The position numbers and the translations under genes were made by a program. Below, piece after piece: positions 1 through 7,301 of a DNA stretch of 18,564 nt. Source of the stretch: Legionellaceae bacterium UBA6148. Lineage in GTDB: Bacteria > Pseudomonadota > Gammaproteobacteria > Legionellales > Legionellaceae. The DNA is taken from contig DIUW01000041.1 in the NCBI GenBank assembly GCA_002423125.1, positions 1 to 18,564 on the forward strand. The letters are read 5' to 3'. A model generated the notes under the pieces. That model saw only the letters and a list, made by a program, of their open reading frames with translations, was not told the DNA's origin and did not search any database. Position 1 is the first letter of the stretch. Each line of letters begins with the position of its first letter.

Positions 1-552
1 GGAAGGTTTTGGTGATCTTACCCTGATGAATTTCACGCCTATACTGATGTTCCGTTAAATGATGCCAATTATGATTATCGTGTGAATGTGTTGGAGTATT
101 GGGAAACTAAAAAAGATGGGCGTAAACAGTATTTTAGCTGGGTCACGAGACTCGTATTAACGCCAGAAAATGTTTATCAAGTGATGCGGGCTGGGCGCTC
201 TCGATGGAAAATCGAGAACGAAACATTTAATACATTAAAAAATCAAGGTTACAATTTTGAGCACAACTATGGTCATGGCTATAAAAATTTATGTTCTGTC
301 ATGACGATGCTTATGATGCTCGCTTTTTTAATCGACCAGGTACAGCAGTTGTGCTGCAAGGTCTATCAGAAAAAGATAACGATGAAGCAATCGGTGTTTT
401 TCTGGTTTCAGATATGGATGATTACAAAGCTGAAATTCACTATTCCGGTGGGTATATACTGTGCGAAGTCAGAATATTCCATTGGCTATTTTTCTCAAAT
501 GAAGAATGACATCCGATGCTATCATTCCTCTCTCTCCTTGCAGCTTTGCTGA
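1..552 (+). pseudogene. DDE transposase, C-terminal remnant
   Basis: The readable frame carries the C-terminal part of an IS4-superfamily-like DDE transposase (the type often filed as ISNCY). Seen: a YxxxR-W-IE-like block, RSRWKIENETFNTLK, followed by NQGYNFEHNYGHG and a hydrophobic MLMMLAFLIDQ segment. The glutamate in this block is the expected third catalytic acid. A TGA at 13-15 is in frame just before the recognisable part, and the catalytic aspartates would lie left of the window. After about nucleotide 365 the translation stops looking like the family, and the frame runs 84 nt into the 3' end of the convergent nnrD, so the tail is probably not native. Decayed insertion sequence; the family name is less certain than the fact that it is a transposase. 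Confidence 0.75.
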
Positions 553-1314
553 TAAATCTCCGGCCATCGCATGAACCAAAACGCCTAATTTTGCAGCGTC
601 AATTAAGGGAATACTTGGATTAGAAAGACCTGCAATAACACCACTGAGTACATCGCCCATGCCAGCTGTAGCCATTCCTGGATTTCCAGCACAACACATT
701 TCAGGGGCATCCATATTGGTTGATAACACCAGCGTATGAGCACCTTTTAGTACAATAATGCCGCCTAATAATTCATATAATTGATCAATTGCGTCCAATC
801 GATTGTGCTGTATTTTTTGCGGAGTCATCTTTAACAATTGAGCGGCCTCACCAGGATGAGGCGTAAAAATACAGTTATCGCGATTTATTTTTATCGAGGC
901 GAGCGTCAAAAGATTTAAAGCATCGGCGTCTAAAAGGGTAGGTTTATCGTTTCTTATGAGGGCTGCTTTGAATAAGGATAACCCCCATTTATTGATCCCT
1001 AGGCCAGGCCCAACGACAATAAAAGTCGCCCATTCTAATAACGGATCGAGATCAGCAGAACGGGTAATAGCATGGCACATGAGTTCAGGGCAGGAGACAT
1101 TCAAAGTCATCGCGTGTTTTGGATGGGTTGCAATACGGACAGATCCGGCTCCAACACGTAAAGCGGCTTCTCCTGCCAGTCGAACAGCGCCAGAATAGCC
1201 TAGGTTTCCCCCGATGATTAATACTCGCCCAAAATCACCTTTATGACATTCTTGTGGACGGGGGGTTAAATAGTTCAACAAAAATTGAACATCAAACGCC
1301 TTTGCATCGTTCAT
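469..1314 (-). CDS. nnrD: ADP-dependent NAD(P)H-hydrate dehydratase
   Basis: Repairs damaged nicotinamide cofactor: known family members dehydrate (S)-NADHX/NADPHX to NADH/NADPH using ADP (EC 4.2.1.136), in the cytosol. The 281 residues are the ribokinase-like YjeF C-terminal domain. Near residue 25 is KGDFGRVLIIGG, then GAVRLAGEAALRVGAGSV (about 42-59), VGPGLG (about 100), LLDADALN (about 127), TPHPGEAAQLL (about 151) and the nucleotide-binding/catalytic GNPGMATAGMGDVLSG (about 212), with the expected Asp in GMGDVLSG. The epimerase (NnrE) half that is fused in E. coli Nnr is absent, so this is the stand-alone form; an epimerase elsewhere in the genome is expected. The Shine-Dalgarno is weak (GGA six bases before ATG). 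Apparently intact and monocistronic, between transposase debris and an intergenic inverted repeat. Confidence 0.93.
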   Translation of the reverse strand: MNDAKAFDVQFLLNYLTPRPQECHKGDFGRVLIIGGNLGYSGAVRLAGEAALRVGAGSVRIATHPKHAMTLNVSCPELMCHAITRSADLDPLLEWATFIVVGPGLGINKWGLSLFKAALIRNDKPTLLDADALNLLTLASIKINRDNCIFTPHPGEAAQLLKMTPQKIQHNRLDAIDQLYELLGGIIVLKGAHTLVLSTNMDAPEMCCAGNPGMATAGMGDVLSGVIAGLSNPSIPLIDAAKLGVLVHAMAGDLSAKLQGERGMIASDVILHLRKIANGIF

Positions 1315-1610
1315 ATTTAATCCAGTAGTTTATTGAACTTTTTCGTAAAAATCGATGCTCAAGTTTTTAAATTTGATAAATTAAAAAGCCGCGGGTCGTC
1401 GATTGTTTCTAAAAAGTCAGCCATTAAAAACTTGAACATTGAGTAAAGCAGAGACAAGTAATCGCACTTGCATCTGCTCTCATGTCTCTATCGGCTTAAA
1501 AACTGGCTTGAAGTGTATTCTGTCACAATCGCCGGATAACGTTGTCTTTTTAAAACGTGCTTACGTATCCATGCCGCTCGACGCCGGCCTGCCATTACAT
1601 TGGATGAGCA
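1315..1610. other. intergenic region between nnrD and the OMP gene
   Basis: About 300 bases without a convincing gene. A 62-codon frame at 1439-1627 has no Shine-Dalgarno and no recognisable sequence. The only structure seen is the long-spaced inverted repeat at 1356-1438. The nnrD promoter should lie here, but no clear -35/-10 pair was identified. Confidence 0.5.
1356..1438. repeat. inverted repeat, 15-bp arms
   Basis: TGCTCAAGTTTTTAA at 1356-1370 is matched by TTAAAAACTTGAACA at 1424-1438, the reverse complement with one mismatch. The arms are 53 bases apart. It lies upstream of nnrD and downstream of the outer-membrane protein gene. It could be an extended RNA hairpin, a bipartite operator, or the ends of a tiny mobile element; the sequence does not decide. 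Confidence 0.5.
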
Positions 1611-2453
1611 TTAGACTTTATAGTTAATGCCGACACGAATAATATTACTGCTCATCGATGAAAGTGTATCGACTGATGCGACACTTCCGGCCGTATAATC
1701 TGTACCGTATGCAGGATTTACCGTCAGTGGCAAGACATTATGTATCCGTCCGTAATTGACATATAAGTATTCTGCTTTTGCAGATAAATGCCCCCATAAT
1801 GGAGTTTCAATGCCTCCACCAACGGTCCAAGCTGAGTGCGTCGATGAAAAAGAGCCGAAATTCGCTAGAAAGAGTCCTTGCTGCCGTGCATCAGAAAATA
1901 CTCCTGGTGCAGTCGCTTCAACAGGTGATGTAAACGTACTTTTCACACTTGACCATGCACCACCACCGGTTGCATACAATAGCACGTTACTCACAATATA
2001 GCCTACGCGTCCACGAATGGTGCCAAGGTTATTGATTTTCGGTTTATTCCTTAAACAATAGCCGAAAACGTTTCCTCCATTAGAAGAAAATTGAAAAGAA
2101 GATGCTGACGGAGTACAATAATCATTTGACGATGAACTCAGCGAAGCCCAGTCGATATCACCTTCGGCGCCGATCAACCAAGAACCGTGTTGTACGTTAT
2201 AACCAACCTGCCCACCGAATTCACCGCCGCTAAGTGAATATCGACTACGTGTGCTTAATAATGTACTGACAGGAAAAGCAGTGGTACCATAAGTTGCGCG
2301 TTGACTCACCGCATCAGCAGCGATCCCTCCACCTCCATTTATACCGAGATAAAACCCATTCCATGGGTTAGCATCAATATCGATTCCCATTGTTCCAGAA
2401 AACGAAGTATTGACAAAAATAATTGTCGTAATACCTAAAATACATTTCTTCAT
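1611..2453 (-). CDS. outer-membrane beta-barrel protein (opacity/Omp25-like)
   Basis: 280-residue porin-like surface protein. Seen: a signal peptide (MKKCILGITTIIFVNTSFSG, charged N-terminus then hydrophobic core), then WNGFYLGINGGGG near residue 31, the usual first strand of the Omp25/opacity-type eight-strand barrels. Glycine/aromatic alternation follows: GGQVGYNVQHGSWLIGAEGD, GTIRGRVGYIVSNVLLYATGGGAW, WTVGGGIETPLWGHLSAKAEYLY. It ends SNIIRVGINYKV, a typical barrel C-terminal strand ending in a hydrophobic residue. Two cysteines lie in the region about 112-135, possibly in an external loop. Shine-Dalgarno AGAGGA lies seven bases before ATG. The substrate is unknown; comparable proteins in intracellular gammaproteobacteria are abundant surface antigens. 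Divergent from the 728-residue membrane protein gene, sharing a palindrome-rich control region. Confidence 0.85.
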   Translation of the reverse strand: MKKCILGITTIIFVNTSFSGTMGIDIDANPWNGFYLGINGGGGIAADAVSQRATYGTTAFPVSTLLSTRSRYSLSGGEFGGQVGYNVQHGSWLIGAEGDIDWASLSSSSNDYCTPSASSFQFSSNGGNVFGYCLRNKPKINNLGTIRGRVGYIVSNVLLYATGGGAWSSVKSTFTSPVEATAPGVFSDARQQGLFLANFGSFSSTHSAWTVGGGIETPLWGHLSAKAEYLYVNYGRIHNVLPLTVNPAYGTDYTAGSVASVDTLSSMSSNIIRVGINYKV

Positions 2454-2481
2454 GCGTAGTTCCTCTTAAATAAATTGATAA

Positions 2482-2541
2482 TCGATGTTCATCGAATGAT
2501 GCTATCACACCACGTACAATAAACAATCGTTTACAAACGAT
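2482..2541. promoter_or_regulatory. two palindromes and a minus-strand promoter candidate
   Basis: TCGATG-TT-CATCGA (2482-2495) and ATCGTTT-AC-AAACGAT (2526-2541) are perfect palindromes upstream of the outer-membrane protein gene. On the minus strand a plausible -35 TTGTTT (2526-2521) and -10 TAGCAT (2504-2499) are 16 bases apart. One palindrome then overlaps the likely transcription start and the other abuts the -35. This layout fits a repressor site plus an activator site; no regulator can be named. Confidence 0.45.
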
Positions 2542-2587
2542 GAAGAACGCGCTTCGATAAGCTGTTGCAATAAATGTGCAGTAAGTG

Positions 2588-2616
2588 TTGATATACTCCT
2601 CATATTTGGCTATAAT
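2588..2616 (+). promoter_or_regulatory. sigma-70 promoter of the 728-residue membrane protein
   Basis: TTGATA (2588-2593) and a perfect TATAAT (2611-2616) are separated by 17 bases, about 60 bases upstream of the chosen start codon. It is one of the best promoter matches in the window. Confidence 0.7.
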
Positions 2617-2676
2617 AGATCAAAATTTGTGAATTTAATTTTGCCCAACCATGAGCTCACTTGAAAAGGTATGGAT

Positions 2677-4863
2677 ATGCAGTCTCCTAGTAGTAAAAGC
2701 AACAATCAGTCCAGGGCGAATGTTTTAGCAACGCTATTTCCTCGCGCAACGCGGATTATCAAGGAAGGGATAATACCAACGGCCCACCTCATTGCCGTTT
2801 CGTTAAGCCTATCTCCAAAAAATAGAATCAAAACATTCTCGCTATCGACTGTTCCAAACAAACTGCTGTTATTTGTAAAGGGCTTATTTGTAGTTGAAAG
2901 TATAAAGAATATACAAAAAGCTGATGCATGCTTCGGGGTAAGATGCGGCCCAACGCCTGTTCCCCCAACACCCGTTCCCCCAACACCTGTTCCCCCAACA
3001 CCTGTTCCTCCAACACCTGTTCCTCCAACGCCTGTTCCTCCACCGCCAATCCAAACCGGAACGCCCTCTAGACTATTGTCTCAATCCTATTCTGATCCGA
3101 ATTCAGCTTCATACTCTCCAACTTTTTCTCAATCACAGCCTGAACTCCATCCCGCTTCTTTTTCTGGATCTGTTGCCAAATCACATTCCGAGCCGCTTCC
3201 TGTTTCTTTATCCGAAGCCATTCACTCTCAATCACCGTCTCATTTAACGTCACTCTCTGATGCCCTTGCCGTTTCACCTTCGGAAACATTGTTGCGCTCA
3301 CGTTCGAATCGTTACTCCGTTTCAGCAGTACTGAATTGGGTCTTCAGTAAAAGCAATACAGGTGGTTCAGTCAGTGCAACATTAGACGAGCCTTCACGCA
3401 CTCGATTGTTTGATGCGATGAGCGAAATAACACGCACGCAAATTATGTTAGGTGTTCCGCAGATTCCGTTATCCAATCCTCTCGATCGCTTAATACCTGC
3501 CGAGCTTGCGGTGACGCTCACCAATGTTGGCCTCGGCTCTGGCATCATTTCCAGTTTTATCCTTCCATCTTATGCAAACACCATCACGGGCGTCCTTCGT
3601 ACAGCAGGAGCGTGTAAAGCGCTAGAAGCCCCGCGTTTTCCGATTGTTCCTCCCTATGGGGCAGTGACATTAGGTTCATCTGAACCCGATGCGGCGGCAA
3701 TGAATGGCGCGATTATGGTGACTACGGCTTTGATGGCGGCGGCTTTTATCCCGTTTTTATTGACCGCTTATCGTTCGAATCAAACCAGGCCGAGTCTTCC
3801 GAATAAATGGTTGGTCAGAGGGGTTGCTGCGATACTTGCCTATTATGGACCGAATATTATTGAGATTATCACCTCGTCAATCGGACATTTTTCTGAGGGC
3901 TCTCAAGCATTAGCCATTATCGCGATGATGGTTTGGCAAAGTGCCTTCTTTTGGATGGGATATCAGGTGTATCAAAGAGTATCTCAAGATGATGCATCTC
4001 CACTGTCTTTATTACCGTTTTATGAATCAGCACGCGATTTTGATCGTCAACCGATTCGACTTTTGGTGTTTGCTGATATCGGGGTCGCCAACACGTTGGC
4101 CATGCTATCAGGGGCTAAACCGGGCTCCCAATACTGCGGTACGATTTCCTCATCGATGTTAGCCGTTTCGATTACTTATTCGGGCTATCTCCTTAAGTTC
4201 TATCCGCATAAATCGAAGATTGAGCTGTCGTTTGTGGCGGTGAATATTCTGTTTCAAGTTGCCCTCTCGGCATTGAATTTGCTCAACTCCCAGATCAGGA
4301 ACAATGATGAAAGGGTAGTCACCGCTATTGGAGCAGTTGAACTCACTGCTTTCTGCTATTCCTATGTACAAATGGCTCTATTGCTTCTGTTCGAATTGAT
4401 GAAAAAATATCAAAAATATAAAAAAACGCACGAAAAAAACAGTAACAGTACCGGAGGTTTAACCCCTACTAATGCCCAAAGGTTATCTCAGGGATCGTTT
4501 GCCGACGCGTCTCTCTTTGTCAGTGTTAACTCACCAACGAAAAAAACGGAAGCACCAAACGGATCGTTCAACAATTGCGGTAGTGATTGTGCCTCAATTG
4601 ATATTTTTTCAGATCCAATGCGACGTGAAGATTCGCCACCACCAAGCGAGCCTAGTGAAGCAGGGTCGTCCGACGATCAGGGTTTATCTCGAACGCCTGA
4701 ACGCGATTCCAGCGAGAGTGACAGCGAAAGTCAGTTGGTCGAGAAAAATAAATCAAAACCGGAAGCACCATCATTCTATGATTCCCCGTTAGCAATGTTT
4801 TATGAAAATATTAAGCCAATTCAACCGTCACCGGAAGTTAATGACATAGCATTTCAGATTTAA
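2677..4863 (+). CDS. Pro/Ser-rich polytopic membrane protein, putative effector
   Basis: Not recognised as a known family. ATG 2677 is preferred (728 residues) because AAAAGG lies seven bases before it, against about one base for ATG 2671; the residue positions here count from 2671. Layout: a basic N-terminus with a hydrophobic stretch at about 62-80 ending ADACFG; six PTPVP repeats (about 94-123); a Ser-rich low-complexity stretch (about 132-225). Then about eight hydrophobic segments near 277-300, 345-368, 380-406, 413-435, 462-482, 494-512, 517-538 and 555-577. The hydrophilic Ser/Glu/Asp-rich tail (about 590-730) looks disordered. The membrane core between disordered ends suggests an inner- or host-membrane protein with exposed tails; a secreted effector is possible but unproven. 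It has its own promoter and terminator. Confidence 0.8.
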   Translation: MQSPSSKSNNQSRANVLATLFPRATRIIKEGIIPTAHLIAVSLSLSPKNRIKTFSLSTVPNKLLLFVKGLFVVESIKNIQKADACFGVRCGPTPVPPTPVPPTPVPPTPVPPTPVPPTPVPPPPIQTGTPSRLLSQSYSDPNSASYSPTFSQSQPELHPASFSGSVAKSHSEPLPVSLSEAIHSQSPSHLTSLSDALAVSPSETLLRSRSNRYSVSAVLNWVFSKSNTGGSVSATLDEPSRTRLFDAMSEITRTQIMLGVPQIPLSNPLDRLIPAELAVTLTNVGLGSGIISSFILPSYANTITGVLRTAGACKALEAPRFPIVPPYGAVTLGSSEPDAAAMNGAIMVTTALMAAAFIPFLLTAYRSNQTRPSLPNKWLVRGVAAILAYYGPNIIEIITSSIGHFSEGSQALAIIAMMVWQSAFFWMGYQVYQRVSQDDASPLSLLPFYESARDFDRQPIRLLVFADIGVANTLAMLSGAKPGSQYCGTISSSMLAVSITYSGYLLKFYPHKSKIELSFVAVNILFQVALSALNLLNSQIRNNDERVVTAIGAVELTAFCYSYVQMALLLLFELMKKYQKYKKTHEKNSNSTGGLTPTNAQRLSQGSFADASLFVSVNSPTKKTEAPNGSFNNCGSDCASIDIFSDPMRREDSPPPSEPSEAGSSDDQGLSRTPERDSSESDSESQLVEKNKSKPEAPSFYDSPLAMFYENIKPIQPSPEVNDIAFQI
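2950..3039 (+). repeat. six tandem 15-bp repeats (PTPVP)
   Basis: Six in-frame 15-base units of pattern CCA-ACx-CCx-GTT-CCx encode PTPVP x6 inside the membrane-protein gene, followed by PPPI. Units differ only at synonymous third positions. Such tracts commonly vary in copy number by strand slippage; here any change stays in frame. Confidence 0.95.
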
Positions 4864-4866
4864 CCT

Positions 4867-4897
4867 AGAAAAAGCAGTCGAATCAACTGCTTTTTCT
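4867..4897 (+). terminator. hairpin terminator, bidirectional
   Basis: AGAAAAAGCAGT (4867-4878) and its exact complement ACTGCTTTTTCT (4886-4897) form a 12-bp stem with a seven-base loop, three bases after the stop of the membrane-protein gene. Runs of T on the 3' side and A on the 5' side suit termination on both strands, which fits the minus-strand gene remnant ending at 4899. Confidence 0.8.
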
Positions 4898-4898
4898 G

Positions 4899-5096
4899 TT
4901 AAGCCGGTTCACCTGGCTTAATTTTGTTATAAGCTTCCATCAGTTTTTTTGAGCCCCCCGTACAGCAAGCTAAAGAAACAATCCGCTTTTTGCTAATCCC
5001 AAGAGAAAGCATTTTTCCTGCACGCTCATTAACAGCCTCAATATTTTTAGAACCACCAGCGGTAGCTGCAATTAATGGCGGGAATCGCTGCCTAAC
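4899..5096 (-). pseudogene. TAL-effector-like repeat protein, C-terminal remnant
   Basis: The minus-strand frame gives 65 residues that split into two units of about 33. Unit 1 contains LIAATAGGSKNIEAVNERAG...LSLG. Unit 2 is ISKKRIVSLACCTGGSKKL...AYNKIKPGEPA, then stop. Set against the TALE/Bat repeat, unit 2 matches the I6-V7, A10, G14-G15 and L19 positions. Unit 1 matches A10, GG, I19 and V22 and ends in LG at the repeat boundary. The residues in the base-specifying 12/13 slots would be TA and CT, neither a standard diresidue. There is no in-frame ATG with a Shine-Dalgarno; the frame meets a stop about 80 bases further upstream, and the promoter of the next gene lies in its 5' side. I read it as the surviving 3' end of a DNA-binding repeat protein. 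The family call rests on motif spacing seen by eye. Confidence 0.55.
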
Positions 5097-5109
5097 TGAT
5101 AATTCAAAA

Positions 5110-5124
5110 AAAGTAATGACGCAG
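5110..5124. repeat. 15-bp direct repeat, copy 1
   Basis: AAAGTAATGACGCAG occurs here and again at 7115-7129, bracketing the 277-residue protein gene and the UvdE gene. At 15 bp in an 18-kb AT-rich window chance is a real explanation. Confidence 0.3.
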
Positions 5125-5129
5125 AAAAG

Positions 5130-5157
5130 TTGAAAATAAAAATCATTATGATATAAT
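5130..5157 (+). promoter_or_regulatory. sigma-70 promoter of the 277-residue protein
   Basis: TTGAAA (5130-5135) and a perfect TATAAT (5152-5157) are spaced 16 bases apart, about 50 bases upstream of ATG 5207. Confidence 0.65.
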
Positions 5158-5206
5158 CTAGAACAAATTCCGTATTACCCCATTTATCTTAATAAGAGAA
5201 ATCAAT

Positions 5207-6040
5207 ATGTTTTTTTTAAATGCTTCGCAAAAACAATACACCCTTAATGTGCAGGCTTATAGAGGACTTAGTGACACAAGCTTAGCTAAGGTGATGGAAG
5301 CTTTAAAGGATACGAAAAAATATACCGTTATCTCCGATGATAAAGCACCTTCCGATCTAACAATCTACGTGATGGAAGGCCAAGAACGGCATGGGCGTCA
5401 TGAGCGAATTCAGCCTCAAAATAATGAACTGTATGTCGAATTGGCATATTACTTATATGACTCTGCTCCCACACCCCACATCCTCAGAATGGAAATGGGG
5501 ATACTAAATATGAACGCTGAAATATCAACTAAATTCTTGCGTACTATTGATGAGCAATTGAAGAAAACTACTCATAAAAACCATCTCAAATCCTTTCCAA
5601 TCTCTAATAAATCATTGCTCGATGGGATTGAAAAAATGCGTGATTATGGCATGCAATTAACTCAAAATAATGCCGCTAAGGGAGTTATAGTGACTGAGCT
5701 GGCAGATGAGTTAAAGGAGATGGCAGCCATTTTCTTTACAGATTTATCCAAAAGCGGCAGCGAAGAAAGCAGAAATGGATTTAAATCCCAATTTATAAAA
5801 AAATTAAACAGCAAAAATGAAATTATGTCTGAATATAGAACTAACTGGATGTCAATTATCAAAAATATTTTGCTGATATGCACTGGAATCGGTATCATTG
5901 TTCAAGTAGGTCATCTGCTTCATTCCAAGACCACTCAAGACCGTTTTCTATGGTTTTTCCAGGAACCCAAAACAACATCGGAACTTAATGTGAAAGCGAC
6001 TCAAGAGCGCTTTGAAACGGTCGTTGACACTCTAAGTTGA
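5207..6040 (+). CDS. single-span hypothetical protein, effector-like
   Basis: 277 residues, no family recognised. Seen: a soluble, mostly helical N-terminal region of about 210 residues, rich in Lys and Glu. One strong membrane segment follows (IIKNILLICTGIGIIVQVGHLL, about 215-238), then a short tail with FLWFFQEPKTTSELN. From memory, a late membrane span followed by an aromatic/KT-type tail is common in orphan proteins and predicted type IV effectors of Legionella and Coxiella relatives; that is family impression, not proof. It has a good promoter at 5130-5157 but only a weak Shine-Dalgarno (AGAGAA). It converges on the uvdE-family gene with a nine-base gap. A tail-anchored-like protein acting on host membranes is one possibility. 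Confidence 0.75.
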   Translation: MFFLNASQKQYTLNVQAYRGLSDTSLAKVMEALKDTKKYTVISDDKAPSDLTIYVMEGQERHGRHERIQPQNNELYVELAYYLYDSAPTPHILRMEMGILNMNAEISTKFLRTIDEQLKKTTHKNHLKSFPISNKSLLDGIEKMRDYGMQLTQNNAAKGVIVTELADELKEMAAIFFTDLSKSGSEESRNGFKSQFIKKLNSKNEIMSEYRTNWMSIIKNILLICTGIGIIVQVGHLLHSKTTQDRFLWFFQEPKTTSELNVKATQERFETVVDTLS

Positions 6041-6049
6041 AGATTAAAA

Positions 6050-7078
6050 TCAGCCTATTAAATGCTGCGTTGCTATTTCAAACGGAATACTCGCTAAATT
6101 TTTGTTTTTGGCTTCAACCATAATGTCAAAATGGTTTCTAAACGACCCTGCCCAGGCATTGCACGCGCTATTCCACATCAAATCACTATGCTGTCTCAGC
6201 TGGCTTTTATTATATCCTTGAGACAGTAACTGATTTAAATCAGGCAAAACATCCGTCTCATGATGATCTAATAGCCGCTCTGGTGACACAGAGTAATGAA
6301 TGACTGGTCGAACACCACGCCAACTATCAATAATACGAGAAACCCGATCATCAGTAACTTGGATGTATTCTCCTGTTTTTATCCAGTGATGGTGAATATC
6401 TAAAACCAGTGCTAAGTTTTTTTCAAGCTCCAAGCTTGCATCAATACCCCATGACATTTCATCATTTTCAATAGTAATGGAGTTTCTTGCTTCTGGTGAT
6501 AATCGCCCTAAAATTAATTTAATTCCCTCGGGCCCTTGCTTACCAGAAATGTGCACGTTGCATTTAAAATCCTGAAATGTTTTACCGTATCCCATCCACC
6601 TGATTAAATTGGCATGGTATTCAAATTCAGCAATGCTGCGTTCAACAATATCAGGGGTAGCACTGGCAAGAACCACAAACTGCCCAGGGTGCATACTCAA
6701 ACGAACATCTAATTGACGAGCCAGGTCACCCGCAATACGAAATTTTTCTTCGAGAAACCTTAAAACATCAGTTTGTTGCCAGAAATACTGTAGCTCTGGA
6801 TGTGTAAAACCTGGAAGTTGATCACTACCAATTCGGACCATTCGTTGCTCAGGAACTAAATGCCCTACATAGTCAATAAGATTGTAAACAGAGCGGGTAT
6901 TATGGGTGATAATTTCCCATAGCTTTTTTTCCGCTTCACCCTTACTTTTCGACTCAAGCCACTTAATCGTTGTTGTTTTTTCAGAATAATGTTGTTGTAT
7001 TTCTTTTAAAATTTTAGGACTTTGATTTTGATTTAAATCCATATATTTACATGCAAATCCTACTCGTTTAAAAACCAT
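6050..7078 (-). CDS. uvsE: UV damage endonuclease (UvdE/UvsE family)
   Basis: Metal-dependent TIM-barrel nuclease; known members nick DNA 5' of UV photoproducts such as pyrimidine dimers, starting an excision repair route independent of UvrABC. The 342 residues start MVFKRVGFACKYM, the usual first strand (R-x-G-[YF]-A-C). Metal-ligand blocks seen are RLSMHPGQF (His, about 126), TIENDE (Glu, about 195) and LDIHHHW (Asp and His, about 220). Also present are the internal HTGE-like IKTGEYI and the conserved late stretch PVIHYSVSP (about 260). Length is close to the family's usual size or slightly longer. A possible Shine-Dalgarno AAGG sits about ten bases before ATG. Apparently intact and alone, between an orphan gene and a Tn3 remnant, so it may have arrived with mobile DNA. 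Patchy distribution is typical for this family. Confidence 0.9.
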   Translation of the reverse strand: MVFKRVGFACKYMDLNQNQSPKILKEIQQHYSEKTTTIKWLESKSKGEAEKKLWEIITHNTRSVYNLIDYVGHLVPEQRMVRIGSDQLPGFTHPELQYFWQQTDVLRFLEEKFRIAGDLARQLDVRLSMHPGQFVVLASATPDIVERSIAEFEYHANLIRWMGYGKTFQDFKCNVHISGKQGPEGIKLILGRLSPEARNSITIENDEMSWGIDASLELEKNLALVLDIHHHWIKTGEYIQVTDDRVSRIIDSWRGVRPVIHYSVSPERLLDHHETDVLPDLNQLLSQGYNKSQLRQHSDLMWNSACNAWAGSFRNHFDIMVEAKNKNLASIPFEIATQHLIG

Positions 7079-7114
7079 TATTTAAAGACCTTGTGTGATA
7101 TACCCATCACTAAC

Positions 7115-7129
7115 AAAGTAATGACGCAG
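7115..7129. repeat. 15-bp direct repeat, copy 2
   Basis: Second copy of AAAGTAATGACGCAG (first at 5110-5124), about 20 bases left of the Tn3-type terminal repeat at 7150. Possibly chance. Confidence 0.3.
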
Positions 7130-7149
7130 GTATGTGTATATACGACCTT

Positions 7150-7181
7150 GGGGAGCAATGGAACAGCCAACCCACTTAAGG
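7150..7181 (+). repeat. Tn3-family terminal inverted repeat (left end, element 1)
   Basis: Begins GGGGAG, carries ATGGAAC in the middle and ends TTAAGG, the layout of Tn3-family ends (GGGG at the tip, TGGAACG core, TTAAG inner end). The tnpA stop codon lies inside it at 7176-7178. A related copy in the same orientation is at 8167-8198; 25 of 32 positions agree. Confidence 0.75.
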
Positions 7182-7292
7182 TGTTTCTGTTGTTCTTAAT
7201 GGCCTCAGCTCACCACGTTTTATCTCATCTGGCACGGCAAAGGAATATCGTCCAAGCATATTAATATGTCCATATCTGTTAGAACTCGCTAA
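7176..7292 (-). pseudogene. tnpA: Tn3-family transposase TnpA, C-terminal remnant
   Basis: Only the last 38 or so codons survive. The reading RYGHINMLGRYSFAV followed by GELRPLR is the characteristic Tn3 TnpA C-terminal signature (H-I-N-x-x-G-x-Y, later RPLR). The stop codon lies within the terminal repeat at 7150-7181, as in authentic Tn3-type transposons. Upstream the frame hits a stop near 7293-7295, ten bases from the antitoxin gene, so more than 95 percent of the transposase is deleted. Non-functional, but it identifies the flanking DNA as a Tn3-family element. Confidence 0.75.
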
Positions 7293-7301
7293 CAGTTATT
7301 C

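Noticed and set aside
1439..1627. 62-codon plus-strand frame in the nnrD/OMP gap
   Set aside because: No Shine-Dalgarno signal, no recognisable sequence, and it runs into the end of the convergent porin gene.
2950..3039. CRISPR or mini-satellite array
   Set aside because: The units are contiguous 15-bp coding repeats without spacers and encode PTPVP in frame.
3068..3548. Minus-strand frames within the 728-residue membrane-protein gene
   Set aside because: Shadows of the Ser-rich and membrane-coding sequence, with no start signals or family resemblance.
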